Part shown: in pieces, positions 49,209 through 59,994 of the stretch
How positions within the stretch are numbered: the stretch's first letter is position 1
Layout of the letters: every line of letters starts with the position of its first letter
Source: Pseudomonas faucium
Lineage (GTDB): Bacteria; Pseudomonadota; Gammaproteobacteria; Pseudomonadales; Pseudomonadaceae
Direction: 5' to 3'
DNA: 64,000 nucleotides
Assembly: GCF_021602585.1 (NCBI RefSeq)
Contig: NZ_BQIP01000017.1
Span: forward strand, 62,001-126,000
Program-made: the position numbers and the translations under genes
Notes under the pieces: model-generated
The model's database searches: none
The model's input: the letters and a program-made list of their open reading frames with translations, nothing else
Told to the model about the DNA's origin: nothing

Positions 49209-50198
49209 TCAGCGCAGAACAGGCCCCTGGAAGCCCATCCACATGGCCAGGCGCTCAGCCACGCTGGCACCGATGCGCTTGGAGAAGCGATCGAACGGCG
49301 ATTCCTGGACGGTGAAGTCCACCAGCTCTTTCTCGCCAACGATCTCCCGCGCCACATAGCTGGCACTGCCCAACCCGTCCACCAGGCCAAGCGCCTTGGC
49401 TTGCTCGCCCGACCACACCAGGCCACTGAACAGCTCCGGATGCTCCTTGTCCTTCAGGCGATCACCGCGGCCTTGCTTGACCATGGCAATGAACTGCTGG
49501 TGCGTGGTGTTCAGCACGCCCTGCCAGAACGCCCGCTCCTCGGGCTTCTCCGGCGAGAACGGGTCGAGGAAGGCCTTGTGCTCGCCTGCGGTGTAGGTAC
49601 GCCGCTCGACACCCAGCTTCTCCATCGAGCCCACAAAGCCATAACCGGCCGCCGTCACGCCAATGGAGCCAACCAGGCTGGCCTTGTCGGCATAGATCTC
49701 GTCGGCTGCGCTGGCGATGTAATAAGCACCGGAAGCGCCCAGGTCGGTGATCACCGCATACAGCTTGGTATCAGGGTATTCAGCGCGCAGGCGGCGGATC
49801 TCGTCATACACGTAACCGGCCTGCACCGGGCTGCCTCCCGGGCTGTTGATGCGCATGATCACCGCTTTGGTCTTGGGATCCTTGAAGGCCTCGCGCAGGC
49901 TCTTGACCAGGTTGTCGGCACTGGCGGCCTCCTGGTCGGCGATCACCCCGCGCACCTCCACCAATGCGGTATGGCTACCGCTGCGTGACGCGGCCTTGTC
50001 CATGTCCATGAACGGCAAGAACAGCGCAAGCAGGCCGAACAGGTAAACGAAGGTCAGCAGCTTGAAGAAGATCCCCCAACGCCGCGCTCGGCGCTGTTCC
50101 TGGACACCCGCCAGAAGCGTCTTCTCCAACAACTGCCAGCTTTTGCGCTCTTCGCGCTCGTCAGGCTCGGATTCTGGTGCTTTCCACTCGTCAGCCAT
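49209..50198 (-). CDS. sppA: signal peptide peptidase SppA (short form)
   Basis: 329 aa S49 serine protease. Membrane helix at about residues 43-63 (FFKLLTFVYLFGLLALFLPF). Ser in DLGASGAYYIASAADEIY; Lys in AGEHKAFLDPF: a Ser/Lys dyad. Digests cleaved signal peptides. The ATG at 50198 is chosen over a GTG at 50204. Followed upstream by a HAD gene 23 nt away. Confidence 0.93.
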   Translation of the reverse strand: MADEWKAPESEPDEREERKSWQLLEKTLLAGVQEQRRARRWGIFFKLLTFVYLFGLLALFLPFMDMDKAASRSGSHTALVEVRGVIADQEAASADNLVKSLREAFKDPKTKAVIMRINSPGGSPVQAGYVYDEIRRLRAEYPDTKLYAVITDLGASGAYYIASAADEIYADKASLVGSIGVTAAGYGFVGSMEKLGVERRTYTAGEHKAFLDPFSPEKPEERAFWQGVLNTTHQQFIAMVKQGRGDRLKDKEHPELFSGLVWSGEQAKALGLVDGLGSASYVAREIVGEKELVDFTVQESPFDRFSKRIGASVAERLAMWMGFQGPVLR

Positions 50199-50221
50199 GC
50201 TCACCTACCTTGGAATTGGAA

Positions 50222-50881
50222 TTACCTGCTACCTGCCAGCCACTCGCGCAGCTGGGAGAAATGATCGATGCACACTTGCGGGCCGAATTCGGCCAGCGCC
50301 TGCAGCGGCATGGCACCGTAGCCCACGGCCACCGAGTGCATGCCGGCATTGCTGGCCATCTGCAGGTCGAACGCCGAGTCGCCGACCATCAACGCACGCC
50401 CGGCTTCAACACCGCAATGGCCGAGAATCTCCTCGAGCATCAAGGGGTGCGGCTTGCCGCGGGTTTCGTCGGCGGCGCGGGTGATGTCGAAAAACTGCTC
50501 CCAGCCATTGGCCTTGAGCACCCGATCCAGGCCACGGCGCGCCTTGCCGGTCGCCACCGCCAGACGATAGCCCTCGGCCCGGAAGGCATCCAGCGATTCG
50601 ACCACACCTTCGAACAGCGGCGAAGGCTGCTGGTCGAGCGCCATGTAGATGTCGGCGTAGTGCTGGCGAAAACGCTGCACCTGCACAGGCTCAAGGTGCG
50701 GATACAGCGTCGAAATGGCCTCGTCCAGCGCCAGCCCGATGATGCCCTTGACCGCCTGCTCGTCACTTTGCGCCTCACCGGCGCGGTCGGCGGCCGCATT
50801 CATCGATTCGACGATGCGGCCGATGGAATCGGCCAGGGTGCCGTCCCAATCGAAGATCAGCAGCTCATACGCCTTGCTCAT
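50222..50881 (-). CDS. HAD-family hydrolase (phosphoglycolate phosphatase-like)
   Basis: 219 aa. Motif I FDWDGTLADS (nucleophile Asp), motif II VATGKARRGLDRVL, motif IV VGDSAFDLQMA. Small-molecule phosphatase; substrate open. It follows rluC by 3 nt. Confidence 0.9.
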   Translation of the reverse strand: MSKAYELLIFDWDGTLADSIGRIVESMNAAADRAGEAQSDEQAVKGIIGLALDEAISTLYPHLEPVQVQRFRQHYADIYMALDQQPSPLFEGVVESLDAFRAEGYRLAVATGKARRGLDRVLKANGWEQFFDITRAADETRGKPHPLMLEEILGHCGVEAGRALMVGDSAFDLQMASNAGMHSVAVGYGAMPLQALAEFGPQVCIDHFSQLREWLAGSR

Positions 50882-50884
50882 AGA

Positions 50885-51841
50885 TCACGACGCACTCAGG
50901 CGCTCCACGGTTTTCGCCCAGACCTCATCCACCGGCGCCTCCAGCTTGAGCTCACCGCCATCGGGCAGCGGCACGGTCAGGGCGTAGGCATGCAGGAACA
51001 GGCGCTTGCCGCCCAGGTCGCGAATTTCTCGGCTGAAGTCTTCGTCACCGTACTTGCTGTCACCGGCAATCATGTGCCCGGCGTGCAGGGTATGTACGCG
51101 GATCTGGTGGGTACGCCCAGTGATCGGCCGCGCCTCGACGATGGTGGCGAACTCGCCGAAGCGGCGCAGCACGCGGAACAGGGTCAAGGCCTCCTTGCCC
51201 TCCTCGTTCACCTCGACCATGCGCTCGCCCGAGCGCAGGTTGCTCTTGAGCAACGGCGCATTGACCTGTTTCTTGGAGGTCGGCCAATGGCCGCGCACCA
51301 GCGCCATGTAGCGCTTGTCGACACCATCACCGCGCAGGGCGGCATGCAGGTGGCGCAGCATGCTGCGCTTCTTGGCGATCATCAGCAGGCCCGAGGTATC
51401 GCGGTCCAGGCGGTGCACCAGCTCCAGCTCCTTGGCGTCCGGGCGCAGCTGGCGCAGCGCCTCGATCACCCCGAAGCTCAGGCCGCTGCCGCCATGCACG
51501 GCGATGCCGGCAGGCTTGTTCATCACGATCAGCGCCTTGTCTTCGTAGACGATGGCCGCTTCCAGGCGCTGCAGCAGCCCCTGGGCGACCGGCGCCGGCT
51601 CGTCACGCTCGGGCAAACGGACCGGCGGTACGCGCACGACGTCGCCGGCCTGCAGCTTGTACTCAGGTTTGACGCGGCCCTTGTTGACCCGCACCTCGCC
51701 CTTGCGCAGGATGCGGTACACCAGCGTCTTGGGCACGCCCTTGAGCGCCGTGATGAGGAAATTGTCGATACGTTGGCCGGCAAGCTCCGGCGCGACTTCG
51801 ATCAGCTTTACGCCGGAAGTCGGAGGGGTATTGGTCGTCAT
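50885..51841 (-). CDS. rluC: 23S rRNA pseudouridine(955/2504/2580) synthase RluC
   Basis: 318 aa. N-terminal S4 RNA-binding domain (about 20-80) and a RluA-type core with the catalytic Asp in [33 protein letters not shown] is present. Start [10 protein letters not shown]. Divergent from rne, the classic rne/rluC pair. Confidence 0.96.
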   Translation of the reverse strand: MTTNTPPTSGVKLIEVAPELAGQRIDNFLITALKGVPKTLVYRILRKGEVRVNKGRVKPEYKLQAGDVVRVPPVRLPERDEPAPVAQGLLQRLEAAIVYEDKALIVMNKPAGIAVHGGSGLSFGVIEALRQLRPDAKELELVHRLDRDTSGLLMIAKKRSMLRHLHAALRGDGVDKRYMALVRGHWPTSKKQVNAPLLKSNLRSGERMVEVNEEGKEALTLFRVLRRFGEFATIVEARPITGRTHQIRVHTLHAGHMIAGDSKYGDEDFSREIRDLGGKRLFLHAYALTVPLPDGGELKLEAPVDEVWAKTVERLSAS

Positions 51842-51869
51842 TGCGGGATCATAACAATTTTTTATGGAA

Positions 51870-51898
51870 TTGAAGCACTTAATCATTACTGCTATAGT
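51870..51898 (+). promoter_or_regulatory. rne promoter
   Basis: TTGAAG, 17 nt, then extended -10 TGCTATAGT. The transcription start is near 51905, giving a leader of about 747 nt. Confidence 0.75.
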
Positions 51899-51904
51899 CG
51901 CGAA

Positions 51905-52651
51905 CGCCGCCAAAAGCGGCAGGCCAGCGGCACCAGGCCCTTAGCCGGTCCCTGACCAACGCAATTCTGCAGGACGCGAGGCCGTCCTACGGGGTTTTCG
52001 CCAGTTTACCGAATTGCCTGGAATCGCCACCAGCGCCGTGTAGAGAAGACCGAAAAAAAACGACAAGCGCGGTATTTCACCTGCTTACCCGATTCTTTTC
52101 GCTGCACCTCTGCCCGCCCGTCGCTTCCACGCAACGCCCGGCGAATGCTTCGGAAATACCTGCCTTGGACATGAATGGCGCCAGCCCAGAACCTGCGCTG
52201 GCGAAAAATGCAACCCGTTGCGGATTCAGCGCGCGGCAGCACCCGAATTATCAGGGATACGTGCAGGGTGGAGATGCACAGCCCTCGGACCGTGTAGCAC
52301 CGCGTCCGGCCACCGGCCCACTGAATGGCCGGCGAGCGGATAAGGTCCTGAACAGATGCCCTCGGGCGTCCACGGCTGACGGTTGATTCCTCCTCCTGAC
52401 TGAGTGCACGAGGCCTGCTGGGTTGATTCGGATATCGATTCGGATATCTCTGCAGAAACCGCAGGGGCCTCGTTGGCACCGCAGCAAACAGGACGCGTCG
52501 TCGCGACAACGGCAGGCTGGGTAACCGGCTGGTGCCGAACGTTGCTCGACACGGGGGTGGCCCGGCCACCCTTTGCGCACCTTGGCACCGACCATGAGAA
52601 GTCGTGTGTGCCGAACGCCGTTTCCGGCAGCCCGGAAACCGACGGTACAAC
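51905..52651 (+). promoter_or_regulatory. long structured 5' UTR of rne
   Basis: Elements seen: GCCGC/GCGGC hairpin (51906-51920); AGGACG/CGTCCT hairpin followed by GGGGTTTT (51973-51996), a weak terminator or attenuator; a long-range stem CGAGGCC/GGCCTCG (52409-52415 with 52466-52472) that encloses a 12-bp direct repeat GATTCGGATATC (52425-52448); and GTTTCCGG/CCGGAAAC with a CAGC loop (52620-52639) 12 nt before the ATG. RNase E is known to control its own mRNA through its leader, and a conserved motif (rne-II) is known upstream of rne in Pseudomonas. Confidence 0.7.
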
Positions 52652-55600
52652 ATGAAAAGAATGCTGATTAACGCAACTCAACCCGAAGAGTTGCGTGTAG
52701 CCCTGGTGGACGGCCAACGTCTCTACGACCTGGACATCGAGTCCGGCGCGCGTGAGCAGAAAAAGGCCAACATCTACAAAGGCAAGATCACCCGGATCGA
52801 GCCCAGCCTCGAAGCCGCCTTCGTCGACTTCGGCTCCGAACGTCACGGCTTCCTGCCGCTGAAGGAAATCTCCCGCGAGTACTTCAAGAAAGCCCCTGAA
52901 GGCCGCGTCAACATCAAGGAAGTGCTCAGCGAAGGCCAGGAAGTCATCGTCCAGGTCGAGAAGGAAGAGCGCGGCAACAAAGGCGCCGCCCTCACCACCT
53001 TCATCAGCCTGGCCGGCCGCTACCTGGTCCTGATGCCGAACAACCCACGTGCCGGCGGCATCTCCCGCCGCATCGAAGGCGAAGAGCGCAACGAACTGCG
53101 CGAAGCCCTCAACGGCCTGACCGTGCCGGGCGACATGGGCCTGATCGTGCGCACCGCAGGCCTTGGCCGCAGCAGCGAAGAAATGCAGTGGGACCTCGAC
53201 TACCTGCTGCAGCTGTGGACCGCCATCAAGGAAGCCTCGCTGGACCGCGCCGCGCCGTTCCTGATCTACCAGGAAAGCAACGTCATCATCCGCGCCATCC
53301 GCGACTACCTGCGCCAGGACATCGGCGAAGTGCTGATCGACAGCATCGACGCCCAGGAAGAAGCCCTGACCTTCATCCGCCAGGTGATGCCGCAGTACGC
53401 CAGCAAGGTGAAGCTGTACGAAGACAGCGTGCCGCTGTTCAACCGCTTCCAGATCGAAAGCCAGATCGAAACCGCCTTCCAGCGCGTGGTCGACCTGCCG
53501 TCCGGCGGCTCGATCGTGATCGACCCGACCGAAGCCCTGGTTTCCATCGACATCAACTCGGCGCGCGCCACCAAGGGCAGCGACATCGAGGAAACCGCCC
53601 TGCAGACCAACCTGGAAGCGGCTGAGGAAATCGCCCGCCAGCTGCGCCTGCGCGACATCGGCGGCCTGATCGTCATCGACTTCATCGACATGACTCCGGC
53701 GAAGAACCAGCGCGCCGTGGAAGAGCGTGTGCGTGAATGCCTGGAGGCCGACCGTGCCCGTGTCCAGGTAGGCCGCATCTCGCGTTTCGGCCTGCTGGAA
53801 ATGTCCCGCCAGCGCCTGCGCCCATCGCTCGGCGAAAGCAGCGGCATCGTCTGCCCGCGCTGCTCCGGCACCGGCATCATCCGTGACGTCGAATCCCTGT
53901 CGCTGGCCATCCTGCGCCTGATCGAGGAAGAGGCCCTGAAGGACCGCACCGCCGAGGTTCGCGCCCAGGTGCCGATCCCGGTAGCCGCCTTCCTGCTCAA
54001 CGAGAAGCGCAACTCGATCACCAAGATCGAACTGCGCACTCGCGCCCGCATCATCATCCTGCCGAACGATCACCTGGAAACCCCGCACTTCGAAGTCCAG
54101 CGCCTGCGCGACGACAACCCGGAAGTGCTGAACAACCAGTCCAGCTACGAAATCGCCGCTGCCGAAGCCGAAGAAGCGCCGCTGCCGACCGCCACCCGCA
54201 CCCTGGTTCGCCAGGAAGCCGCGGTGAAGACCGCGCCGGCCCGCGCCAACGCACCGGTACCGACCGCCGAGGAAGAGCAGCCAGCCGCACCCGCAGCCCC
54301 TGCACCGAGCGTGCCGGAACCAAGCCTGTTCAAGGGCCTGGTCAAGTCGCTGGTCAGCCTGTTCGCCGGCAAGGAAGAACCTGCCGCCGCCCCGGCCGTG
54401 GCTGCCGAGAAGCCAGCCAGCGAACGCACCCCGCGTAACGAGGAGCGTCGCAACGGCCGCCAGCAGAGCCGCAACCGCAACGGTCGCCGTGACGAAGAGC
54501 GCAAGCCGCGCGAAGAGCGTGCCGAGCGCGCCCCGCGTGAAGAGCGTCAGCCTCGTGAAGAGCGTCAGCCTCGTGAAGAGCGTGCCCCGCGTGAAGAACG
54601 CGCACCACGCCAGCCACGCGAAGACCGCCGCGGCAACCGCGAAGAGCGCCCGGCGCGCGAACTGCGTGAACCCCTGGATGCCGCACCGGTCGTGCGCGAA
54701 GAGCGCCAGCCGCGTGAAGAGCGTGCCCCACGTGAAGAGCGTGTAGCCCGCGAAGAACGCGCACCGCGTGAAGAGCGTGCACCTCGCGAAGAACGTGCTC
54801 CACGTGAAGAGCGTGCTCCTCGCGAAGAGCGCGCCCCACGTGAAGAACGTGCCCCTCGCGAAGAACGCGCTCCGCGTGAAGAGCGTGCACCTCGCGAAGA
54901 ACGTGCTCCACGTGAAGAACGCGCCCCTCGTGAAGAGCGCCAGCCTCGCCCACCGCGTGAAGAGCGCCAGCCACGCGCTGCCGAACAGGCCGCCGAGCAG
55001 GCTGCAGAGCTCGCCGAAGAGCAACTGCCGAACGAAGAGCTGCTGCAGGACGAGCAGGAAGGTGCCGATGGCGAGCGTCCGCGTCGTCGCTCCCGTGGCC
55101 AGCGTCGTCGCAGCAACCGTCGTGAGCGCCAGCGCAATGCCAACGGCGAGCTGATCGACGGCGATGACGAAGGCAGCGAAGGCAACGAAGAGCAGCCGCA
55201 ACAGCACCAGGCCTCCGAGCTGGGTGCCGAATTGGCCGCCGGCCTTGCCGTTACCGCCGCCGTCGCCAGCAGCAACATCAGTGCCGATGCCGAAGCCCAA
55301 GCCAACCAGCAAGCCGAACGCGCCACTGCCGAAGCCGCTGTTACCGAAACCCGCGAAACCGCCCAGCCGGCAGAAGCTGTCGAGGCGGTAACCCAGGCCG
55401 AGGAAGTTGTGATCGCGCCAGTGGTCGAGCAGCCTGTCAGCGAGCCCGTTGCCGTGGTCGAAGCCAGCGCTGAGCCGGTGGTCGAAGTTGCACCACAGCC
55501 CGTTGTCGAAACTGAAGCTGCCCCTGCCGTTGAACCGGTAGTGGTCGCCGAATCGCCTGTCGAAGCTCCAGCCGTCGAAGCCGGTGAAGCCGAGAAGCCT

Positions 55601-55915
55601 CAGGTTGCCTTCGAAGCCGCCCCTGCCGAAGAGCCGGCAGCGGTCGTCGAAGCCCAGCCAGAAGTGGTAGCAGAGCCTGCTCCGGTTGTTGCCGAGGTAG
55701 CGCCGGTCGCCGCCGAGCCTGCCCCGGTGGAAGCACCGGCAGCGGTCGAAGCCGCTACCGTGATGCTGCCTAACGGCCGCGCGCCGAACGACCCACGTGA
55801 AGTGCGTCGCCGCAAGCGTGAAGCCGAGGCCGCTGCCAAGGCTGCACAGCAAGCTGCTGCCGCCGACGAGCCTGCCCTGGAAACCGCCCATGAGCACAAG
55901 CCTCACCACGGTTGA
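52652..55915 (+). CDS. rne: ribonuclease E
   Basis: 1087 aa endoribonuclease and degradosome scaffold. Catalytic half (about 1-520): S1 domain 35-125, catalytic Asp in SIDINSARA and VIDFIDM, Zn-link CPRCSGTG. Amphipathic membrane-anchoring helix [17 protein letters not shown] at about 557-574. Then an Arg/Glu-rich RNA-binding region with eleven REER(A/Q)P repeats (700-765), an acidic Ala/Val/Pro/Glu-rich stretch and a conserved C-terminus ([16 protein letters not shown]), likely a partner site. Start [13 protein letters not shown]. Confidence 0.97.
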   Translation: MKRMLINATQPEELRVALVDGQRLYDLDIESGAREQKKANIYKGKITRIEPSLEAAFVDFGSERHGFLPLKEISREYFKKAPEGRVNIKEVLSEGQEVIVQVEKEERGNKGAALTTFISLAGRYLVLMPNNPRAGGISRRIEGEERNELREALNGLTVPGDMGLIVRTAGLGRSSEEMQWDLDYLLQLWTAIKEASLDRAAPFLIYQESNVIIRAIRDYLRQDIGEVLIDSIDAQEEALTFIRQVMPQYASKVKLYEDSVPLFNRFQIESQIETAFQRVVDLPSGGSIVIDPTEALVSIDINSARATKGSDIEETALQTNLEAAEEIARQLRLRDIGGLIVIDFIDMTPAKNQRAVEERVRECLEADRARVQVGRISRFGLLEMSRQRLRPSLGESSGIVCPRCSGTGIIRDVESLSLAILRLIEEEALKDRTAEVRAQVPIPVAAFLLNEKRNSITKIELRTRARIIILPNDHLETPHFEVQRLRDDNPEVLNNQSSYEIAAAEAEEAPLPTATRTLVRQEAAVKTAPARANAPVPTAEEEQPAAPAAPAPSVPEPSLFKGLVKSLVSLFAGKEEPAAAPAVAAEKPASERTPRNEERRNGRQQSRNRNGRRDEERKPREERAERAPREERQPREERQPREERAPREERAPRQPREDRRGNREERPARELREPLDAAPVVREERQPREERAPREERVAREERAPREERAPREERAPREERAPREERAPREERAPREERAPREERAPREERAPREERAPREERQPRPPREERQPRAAEQAAEQAAELAEEQLPNEELLQDEQEGADGERPRRRSRGQRRRSNRRERQRNANGELIDGDDEGSEGNEEQPQQHQASELGAELAAGLAVTAAVASSNISADAEAQANQQAERATAEAAVTETRETAQPAEAVEAVTQAEEVVIAPVVEQPVSEPVAVVEASAEPVVEVAPQPVVETEAAPAVEPVVVAESPVEAPAVEAGEAEKPQVAFEAAPAEEPAAVVEAQPEVVAEPAPVVAEVAPVAAEPAPVEAPAAVEAATVMLPNGRAPNDPREVRRRKREAEAAAKAAQQAAAADEPALETAHEHKPHHG
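54749..54946 (+). repeat. tandem 18-bp repeat coding REERAP in rne
   Basis: Eleven head-to-tail copies, translated REERAP (last REERQP). Codons differ between copies (CGC/CGT, GAA/GAG, GCA/GCT/GCC, CCT/CCA/CCG), so protein sequence is kept while DNA has drifted. Alternating CCTCGC and CCACGT suggests an earlier 36-bp unit. Confidence 0.9.
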
Positions 55916-55935
55916 TAGCAACGGCTGAATGAAAA

Positions 55936-55967
55936 AGCCCCGCCAGTGCGAACTGGCGGGGCTTTTT
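55936..55967. terminator. terminator after rne
   Basis: Perfect 12-bp stem AGCCCCGCCAGT/ACTGGCGGGGCT with GCGA loop, T5 after and A5 before, 20 nt beyond the rne stop. Bidirectional in form. Confidence 0.93.
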
Positions 55968-55993
55968 CTTGGCCGGGGGTTTTGTGTTGACTG

Positions 55994-56062
55994 CATCGCC
56001 GGCAAGCCGGCTCCCACAATAAGAGCGCCGCTGTACAGGTGGGGGCCGGCTTGCCGGCGATG
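55994..56062. repeat. REP inverted pair, copy D
   Basis: Arms begin CATCGCCGGCAAGCCGGCTC (55994 on) and end GCCGGCTTGCCGGCGATG (56062), 3' of both rne and murB. The inner portions have diverged. Confidence 0.85.
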
Positions 56063-56088
56063 AGGCCAGCGCGGCCCCAACCCAACAT

Positions 56089-57108
56089 TCAGTAGAGGTT
56101 CGGCTCCATCTCAAGCTCAACCCCAAAGCGCTCCAGCACATCCGCCTGGATCCGCTGCGCCAGCGCATGCATCTGCCCCCCGCTCGCCTGGCCATAATTG
56201 ACCAGCACCAGCGACTGCAGCCGATGCACCCCGGCATCCCCTTCGCGATACCCCTTCCACCCCGCCTGCTCGATCAACCAGCCCGCCGCCAGCTTCACCT
56301 GGCCATCGGCCTGGGCGTAGCCAACCACCGCGGGATGTTGAGCGCGAATGCGCTCCACGAGCACAGCAGATACCACCGGATTCTTGAAGAAGCTGCCGGC
56401 ATTGCCCAGCTCGGCCGGGTCCGGCAGCTTTTCGCGGCGGATGCTGCAGATGGCATCGCTGATTGCCTGCGCGGTGGGCCGTTCGACGCCCTGCTCCTGC
56501 AAGCGCTGACGCACCGGGCCGTAGTCCAGGTGCGCCTGCAGCACATGGCTCAAGGCAAAACGCACCCGCAGGATCAACCAGCGGCCAGGGTTGCGCTTGA
56601 ACAGGCTGTCGCGATAACCGAAGGCGCATTCCTCAAGGCCAAAGTCACGCAACTCGCCGGTCTCCCGGTCTAGCGCGGTCAGCCCGACGAACACATCCTT
56701 GATCTCCACGCCATAGGCGCCCACGTTCTGCATCGGCGCGGCGCCCACCGTGCCTGGGATCAGGCTGAGGTTTTCCAGGCCACAGAAGCCTTGCGCCAGC
56801 GACCATTGCACGAACGGGTGCCAGGCTTCGCCCGCTTCGGCCTCGACCACCACCCGCGTGCCGTCATCGCTGAGCACGCGGCGCCCCTGGCTGGCCATGC
56901 GCAGCACCAGCGCATCGACATCACGGGTCAGCAGCAGGTTGCTGCCGCCGCCGATCACCAACACCGGCACGCCGGCCTCGTGCGCCAGCCGCAGGGCCTC
57001 GCGCACCTCTTCATCGTTGTGCGCCTGGGCAAAGTAGCGGGCTTTCACATCGATGCCGAAGCTGTTGTAGGGCTTGAGCGAGACTTGCGCTTGCCAACCC
57101 GCCGTCAT
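56089..57108 (-). CDS. murB: UDP-N-acetylenolpyruvoylglucosamine reductase
   Basis: 339 aa FAD enzyme, second step of peptidoglycan precursor synthesis. Type I: VLVIGGGSNLLLTRDVDALV, the catalytic Ser in GNAGSFFKNPVVS, GYREGDAGVHRLQSLVLVN. The start overlaps the ptpA stop by 4 nt, so it is coupled. Confidence 0.97.
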   Translation of the reverse strand: MTAGWQAQVSLKPYNSFGIDVKARYFAQAHNDEEVREALRLAHEAGVPVLVIGGGSNLLLTRDVDALVLRMASQGRRVLSDDGTRVVVEAEAGEAWHPFVQWSLAQGFCGLENLSLIPGTVGAAPMQNVGAYGVEIKDVFVGLTALDRETGELRDFGLEECAFGYRDSLFKRNPGRWLILRVRFALSHVLQAHLDYGPVRQRLQEQGVERPTAQAISDAICSIRREKLPDPAELGNAGSFFKNPVVSAVLVERIRAQHPAVVGYAQADGQVKLAAGWLIEQAGWKGYREGDAGVHRLQSLVLVNYGQASGGQMHALAQRIQADVLERFGVELEMEPNLY

Positions 57109-57569
57109 AACCGCCCCTTGATTTCCACGACCAGCTCACGGCACGCCGCCTCGATCAGGTCGAGCACCTGCTCGAAGCCATCGGCGCCGCCGTAGTAAGG
57201 GTCTGGCACTTCGTCCAGGGCGGCGCCATAGCGGCGCAGGAACAGGTCCAGCTCACCCACGGCGCTGTGCGGGCGCATGGCGCGCAGGTGGCCGAGGTTG
57301 CTTTCATCCATGGCCAGAATCAGGTCGTACTCGGCAAAGTGCGCCGCCTTGACCTGCTGCGCACGCTGCGCCGAGAGGTCGTAACCGCGGGCCAGCGCAG
57401 CCTTGCAGGTGCGGCTGTCGGGCGCCTTGCCCACGTGCCAGTCACCGGTACCGGCAGATGCCACCTGCACCTGGTCGGCCAGCCCTGCGGCCTGCAGTTG
57501 ATGGCGCAGCACACCTTCGGCAGTGGGCGAACGGCAGATGTTGCCCAGGCACACGAACAGAACGCGCAT
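57105..57569 (-). CDS. ptpA: low-molecular-weight protein tyrosine phosphatase
   Basis: 154 aa. P-loop CLGNICRSP (Cys7, Arg13) and the general-acid Asp in EVPDPYYGG. Substrate probably a tyrosine kinase or sugar-nucleotide enzyme; not fixed. Start touches the kdsB stop. Confidence 0.93.
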   Translation of the reverse strand: MRVLFVCLGNICRSPTAEGVLRHQLQAAGLADQVQVASAGTGDWHVGKAPDSRTCKAALARGYDLSAQRAQQVKAAHFAEYDLILAMDESNLGHLRAMRPHSAVGELDLFLRRYGAALDEVPDPYYGGADGFEQVLDLIEAACRELVVEIKGRL

Positions 57570-58333
57570 CAGGCCTCCAGCAAGCGCCTTACGCGCTCAA
57601 GGTCTTCAGGGGTGTCGACACCAACGGCGGGCGCCTCGATGGCGTCCTCGACGTGGATGCGCACGCCGTGCCACAGGGCACGCAGCTGCTCCAGCGCTTC
57701 GCTCTGCTCGAGCCAGCAAGGGCCCCAGGCGACGAAGTCCTGAAGGAAGCCGACGCGGTAGGCGTACATGCCGATATGGCGGCGATACGGCACGCCTTCG
57801 GGCAGTTGCTCGCGGCCCTTGGCGAAGGCATCGCGCGCCCACGGCAGTGGCGCACGGCTGAAGGTCAATGCCAGGCCGTTCTTGTCGCTGACCACCTTGA
57901 CCGCGTTCGGGTTGAACACGGTTTCGGGGTCGTGGATCGGCTCGGCCAGGGTGGCGATGCTCGCCTGCGGGTGAGCAGCCAGGTTGGCGGCCACCTGGTC
58001 GATGATCACCGGCGGAATCAGCGGCTCGTCACCCTGCACGTTGACCACGATGGCATCGGCGGCCAGGCCCAGGTGCGCGGCCACTTCGGCCAGGCGGTCG
58101 GTGCCCGACTCATGGTCGGCGCGGGTCATCAGCACTTCGCCGCCAAAGGCCTGGCACGCCTCGACGATGCTGGCATCGTCGGTGGCGATGACCACGCGGC
58201 TGGCGCCGCTCTTGCGCGCCTGCTCCCAGACGTGCTGGATCATCGGCTTGCCGGCGATCAGCAGCAGCGGTTTGCCCGGCAGGCGCGTGGAGCGCAGGCG
58301 AGCAGGAATCACCACGGTGAAGTCGAGGCTCAT
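57569..58333 (-). CDS. kdsB: CMP-KDO synthetase
   Basis: 254 aa. Activates KDO with CTP for LPS core. [31 protein letters not shown], and [10 protein letters not shown] present. Overlaps ycaR by 4 nt. Confidence 0.98.
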   Translation of the reverse strand: MSLDFTVVIPARLRSTRLPGKPLLLIAGKPMIQHVWEQARKSGASRVVIATDDASIVEACQAFGGEVLMTRADHESGTDRLAEVAAHLGLAADAIVVNVQGDEPLIPPVIIDQVAANLAAHPQASIATLAEPIHDPETVFNPNAVKVVSDKNGLALTFSRAPLPWARDAFAKGREQLPEGVPYRRHIGMYAYRVGFLQDFVAWGPCWLEQSEALEQLRALWHGVRIHVEDAIEAPAVGVDTPEDLERVRRLLEA

Positions 58334-58515
58334 TTGTCCAGGCGCTCGTCGTCGGTCAGGGTGCGCGCCTCGCTTTCCAGCATCACCGGGATGCCATCGC
58401 GAATCGGGTAGGCCAGGCCTGCGCCCTTGCTGATCAGCTCGGTCTTGTCGGCGCTGAGCTTGAGCGGGCCTTTGGTGATCGGGCAGGCCAGGATGTCGAG
58501 CAGTTTGGTGTCCAT
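58330..58515 (-). CDS. ycaR: Trm112/YcaR-like small protein (UPF0434)
   Basis: 61 aa. [18 protein letters not shown] and [16 protein letters not shown] are typical. Only one Cys remains at the zinc-knuckle position. Role not established; cluster lpxK-ycaR-kdsB as in E. coli. Confidence 0.92.
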   Translation of the reverse strand: MDTKLLDILACPITKGPLKLSADKTELISKGAGLAYPIRDGIPVMLESEARTLTDDERLDK

Positions 58516-58558
58516 GGAAGCGTCCTTGAGGCCAGGTGGCCGGAAATTGAAAACGGGC

Positions 58559-59560
58559 TCAGGGCTTGCGCAGCAGGCGCTGCAGCTGGCTGTCGAACCA
58601 GGCCGTGAAGGCCGGGGTGGGCTGGGCCTCGACGGCCAGGTACCACCAGTCGTCGGCGGCGAAGGCCCGGCATTTCACCGCATCCTTCTCGGTCATCACC
58701 AACGGCAAGGGCGGGCTGAATGCCAGGCGCTCGGCGCTGAACTCGGCGTGGTCGGCGAAGGGGTGCGGCACCGGCTGCCAGTTTAGCCCCAGCAGGGTAT
58801 TGAAGAAACGTTGCGGGTTGCCGATACCGGCGACCGCGTGCAGGCGCTGGCCTGCCGGAAACAGATCGAGCCCGCGCCGCTCGCCGCTGCGCAGGTTGAC
58901 CAGGGCGCTGGGCTGCAGGCTGAAGGCAAAACCGTCTGCACGATCGGCGCTGGCGCCGTTGAACAGCACGGCATCGGCCTCTTGCAGGCGCTCGGCGGGC
59001 TCGCGCAAGGGCCCGGCCGGCAGGCAGCGGCCATTGCCCAGGCCGCGCGCGGCATCGATCAGCACCAGCTCCAGGTCACGCGCCAGGCGGTAGTGCTGCA
59101 TGCCATCGTCACACAGGATCAGGTCCAGCGGCTCGCTGGCCAACAGCGCCTGCACGGCGCGGGAGCGGTCCGGGTCGATCATCAGCGGCACGCCGGTGCG
59201 CTGGACGATCAGCAAAGGCTCGTCGCCAGCCTGTTCGGCTGGCTGCTGCGCCTCGACCCGCCACGGCAGTTGCGGCGGTTTGGCACCGTAGCCACGGCTG
59301 ACCACACCGACCTTCAGCCCCTGCCGGCGGCAATGCTCGATCAGCCAGAGGATCATCGGCGTCTTGCCGGTACCGCCAATGGTGATGTTGCCGACCACGA
59401 TGACCGGCACCGGGGCGCGGTAGCTGGCGCTTTCACCACTGAGAAAGCGCGCCCGCTTGCGCGTGACCACGCGGCGGTACAACGCCTCCAGCGGGCGCAG
59501 CAGCGCCAGCGCAGGGTGCCCGGCATACCAGGCCGCCAGCAGGCGGTCGGCGAACGCCAT
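58559..59560 (-). CDS. lpxK: tetraacyldisaccharide 4'-kinase
   Basis: 333 aa. Phosphorylates the lipid A precursor to lipid IVA. Walker [15 protein letters not shown]-terminal membrane-associated helix. Start overlaps exbD stop by 1 nt. Confidence 0.96.
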   Translation of the reverse strand: MAFADRLLAAWYAGHPALALLRPLEALYRRVVTRKRARFLSGESASYRAPVPVIVVGNITIGGTGKTPMILWLIEHCRRQGLKVGVVSRGYGAKPPQLPWRVEAQQPAEQAGDEPLLIVQRTGVPLMIDPDRSRAVQALLASEPLDLILCDDGMQHYRLARDLELVLIDAARGLGNGRCLPAGPLREPAERLQEADAVLFNGASADRADGFAFSLQPSALVNLRSGERRGLDLFPAGQRLHAVAGIGNPQRFFNTLLGLNWQPVPHPFADHAEFSAERLAFSPPLPLVMTEKDAVKCRAFAADDWWYLAVEAQPTPAFTAWFDSQLQRLLRKP

Positions 59561-59994
59561 CAGGGTGTCCCCTGGGCCGCCTCGACGGTGGTCATGCGCA
59601 GTTGGCTGAAACCGAGCTTGCCGGCAGCATCCATTGCGGTGATCACAGCCTGGTGCGGCGTCTTGCCGTCGGCGCTGATTGCCAGGGGCAACTTATTGTC
59701 GCCAGCGGACTCACGCTCGATGGCCTCGGTCAGGGTGGCCAGGTCGCTCTTGGGCAGCAGGTGGTTGTTCACCGAGTACACGCCCTCGGCGCTGATGGTG
59801 ACCTCCACCAGCTTGCCCTGGTCGGCAGGCGGCTGCTCGGCGCTGGCGGCCTCGGGCAGCTCGACGCGCAGCTGGGTCTCGCGGGTGAAGGTGGTGGTGA
59901 CCACGAAGAACAGCAGCAGGACGAACACCACGTCGATCAGCGACGCCAGGTTGATGTCGACGTTCTCCCGCTGGCGATTGCGCCGGAACTTCAC
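59560..59994 (-). CDS. exbD: ExbD/TolR-family protein
   Basis: 144 aa. One membrane helix (about 15-35) with the conserved Asp in [18 protein letters not shown]. Forms the proton-driven motor with ExbB. Overlaps exbB by 4 nt. Confidence 0.93.
   Translation of the reverse strand: MKFRRNRQRENVDINLASLIDVVFVLLLFFVVTTTFTRETQLRVELPEAASAEQPPADQGKLVEVTISAEGVYSVNNHLLPKSDLATLTEAIERESAGDNKLPLAISADGKTPHQAVITAMDAAGKLGFSQLRMTTVEAAQGTP

Larger units (their letters stand above)
51842..52651. other. rluC-rne intergenic region (rne leader)
   Basis: 810 nt without a gene. It carries the rne promoter (51870-51898), a structured leader and no other credible ORF. The end of rluC's own leader is within the first ~30 nt. 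Confidence 0.8.

Noticed and set aside
54749-54946. CRISPR-like regular repeats
   Set aside because: Repeats are directly adjacent 18-mers without spacers, in frame inside rne; no cas genes.
52226-56080. A 1284-codon open frame on minus, antisense to rne
   Set aside because: It mirrors the codon bias and repeats of rne (strings of Thr-Phe-Ala from the REERAP block). No homology, no ribosome site, and the opposite gene is certain.
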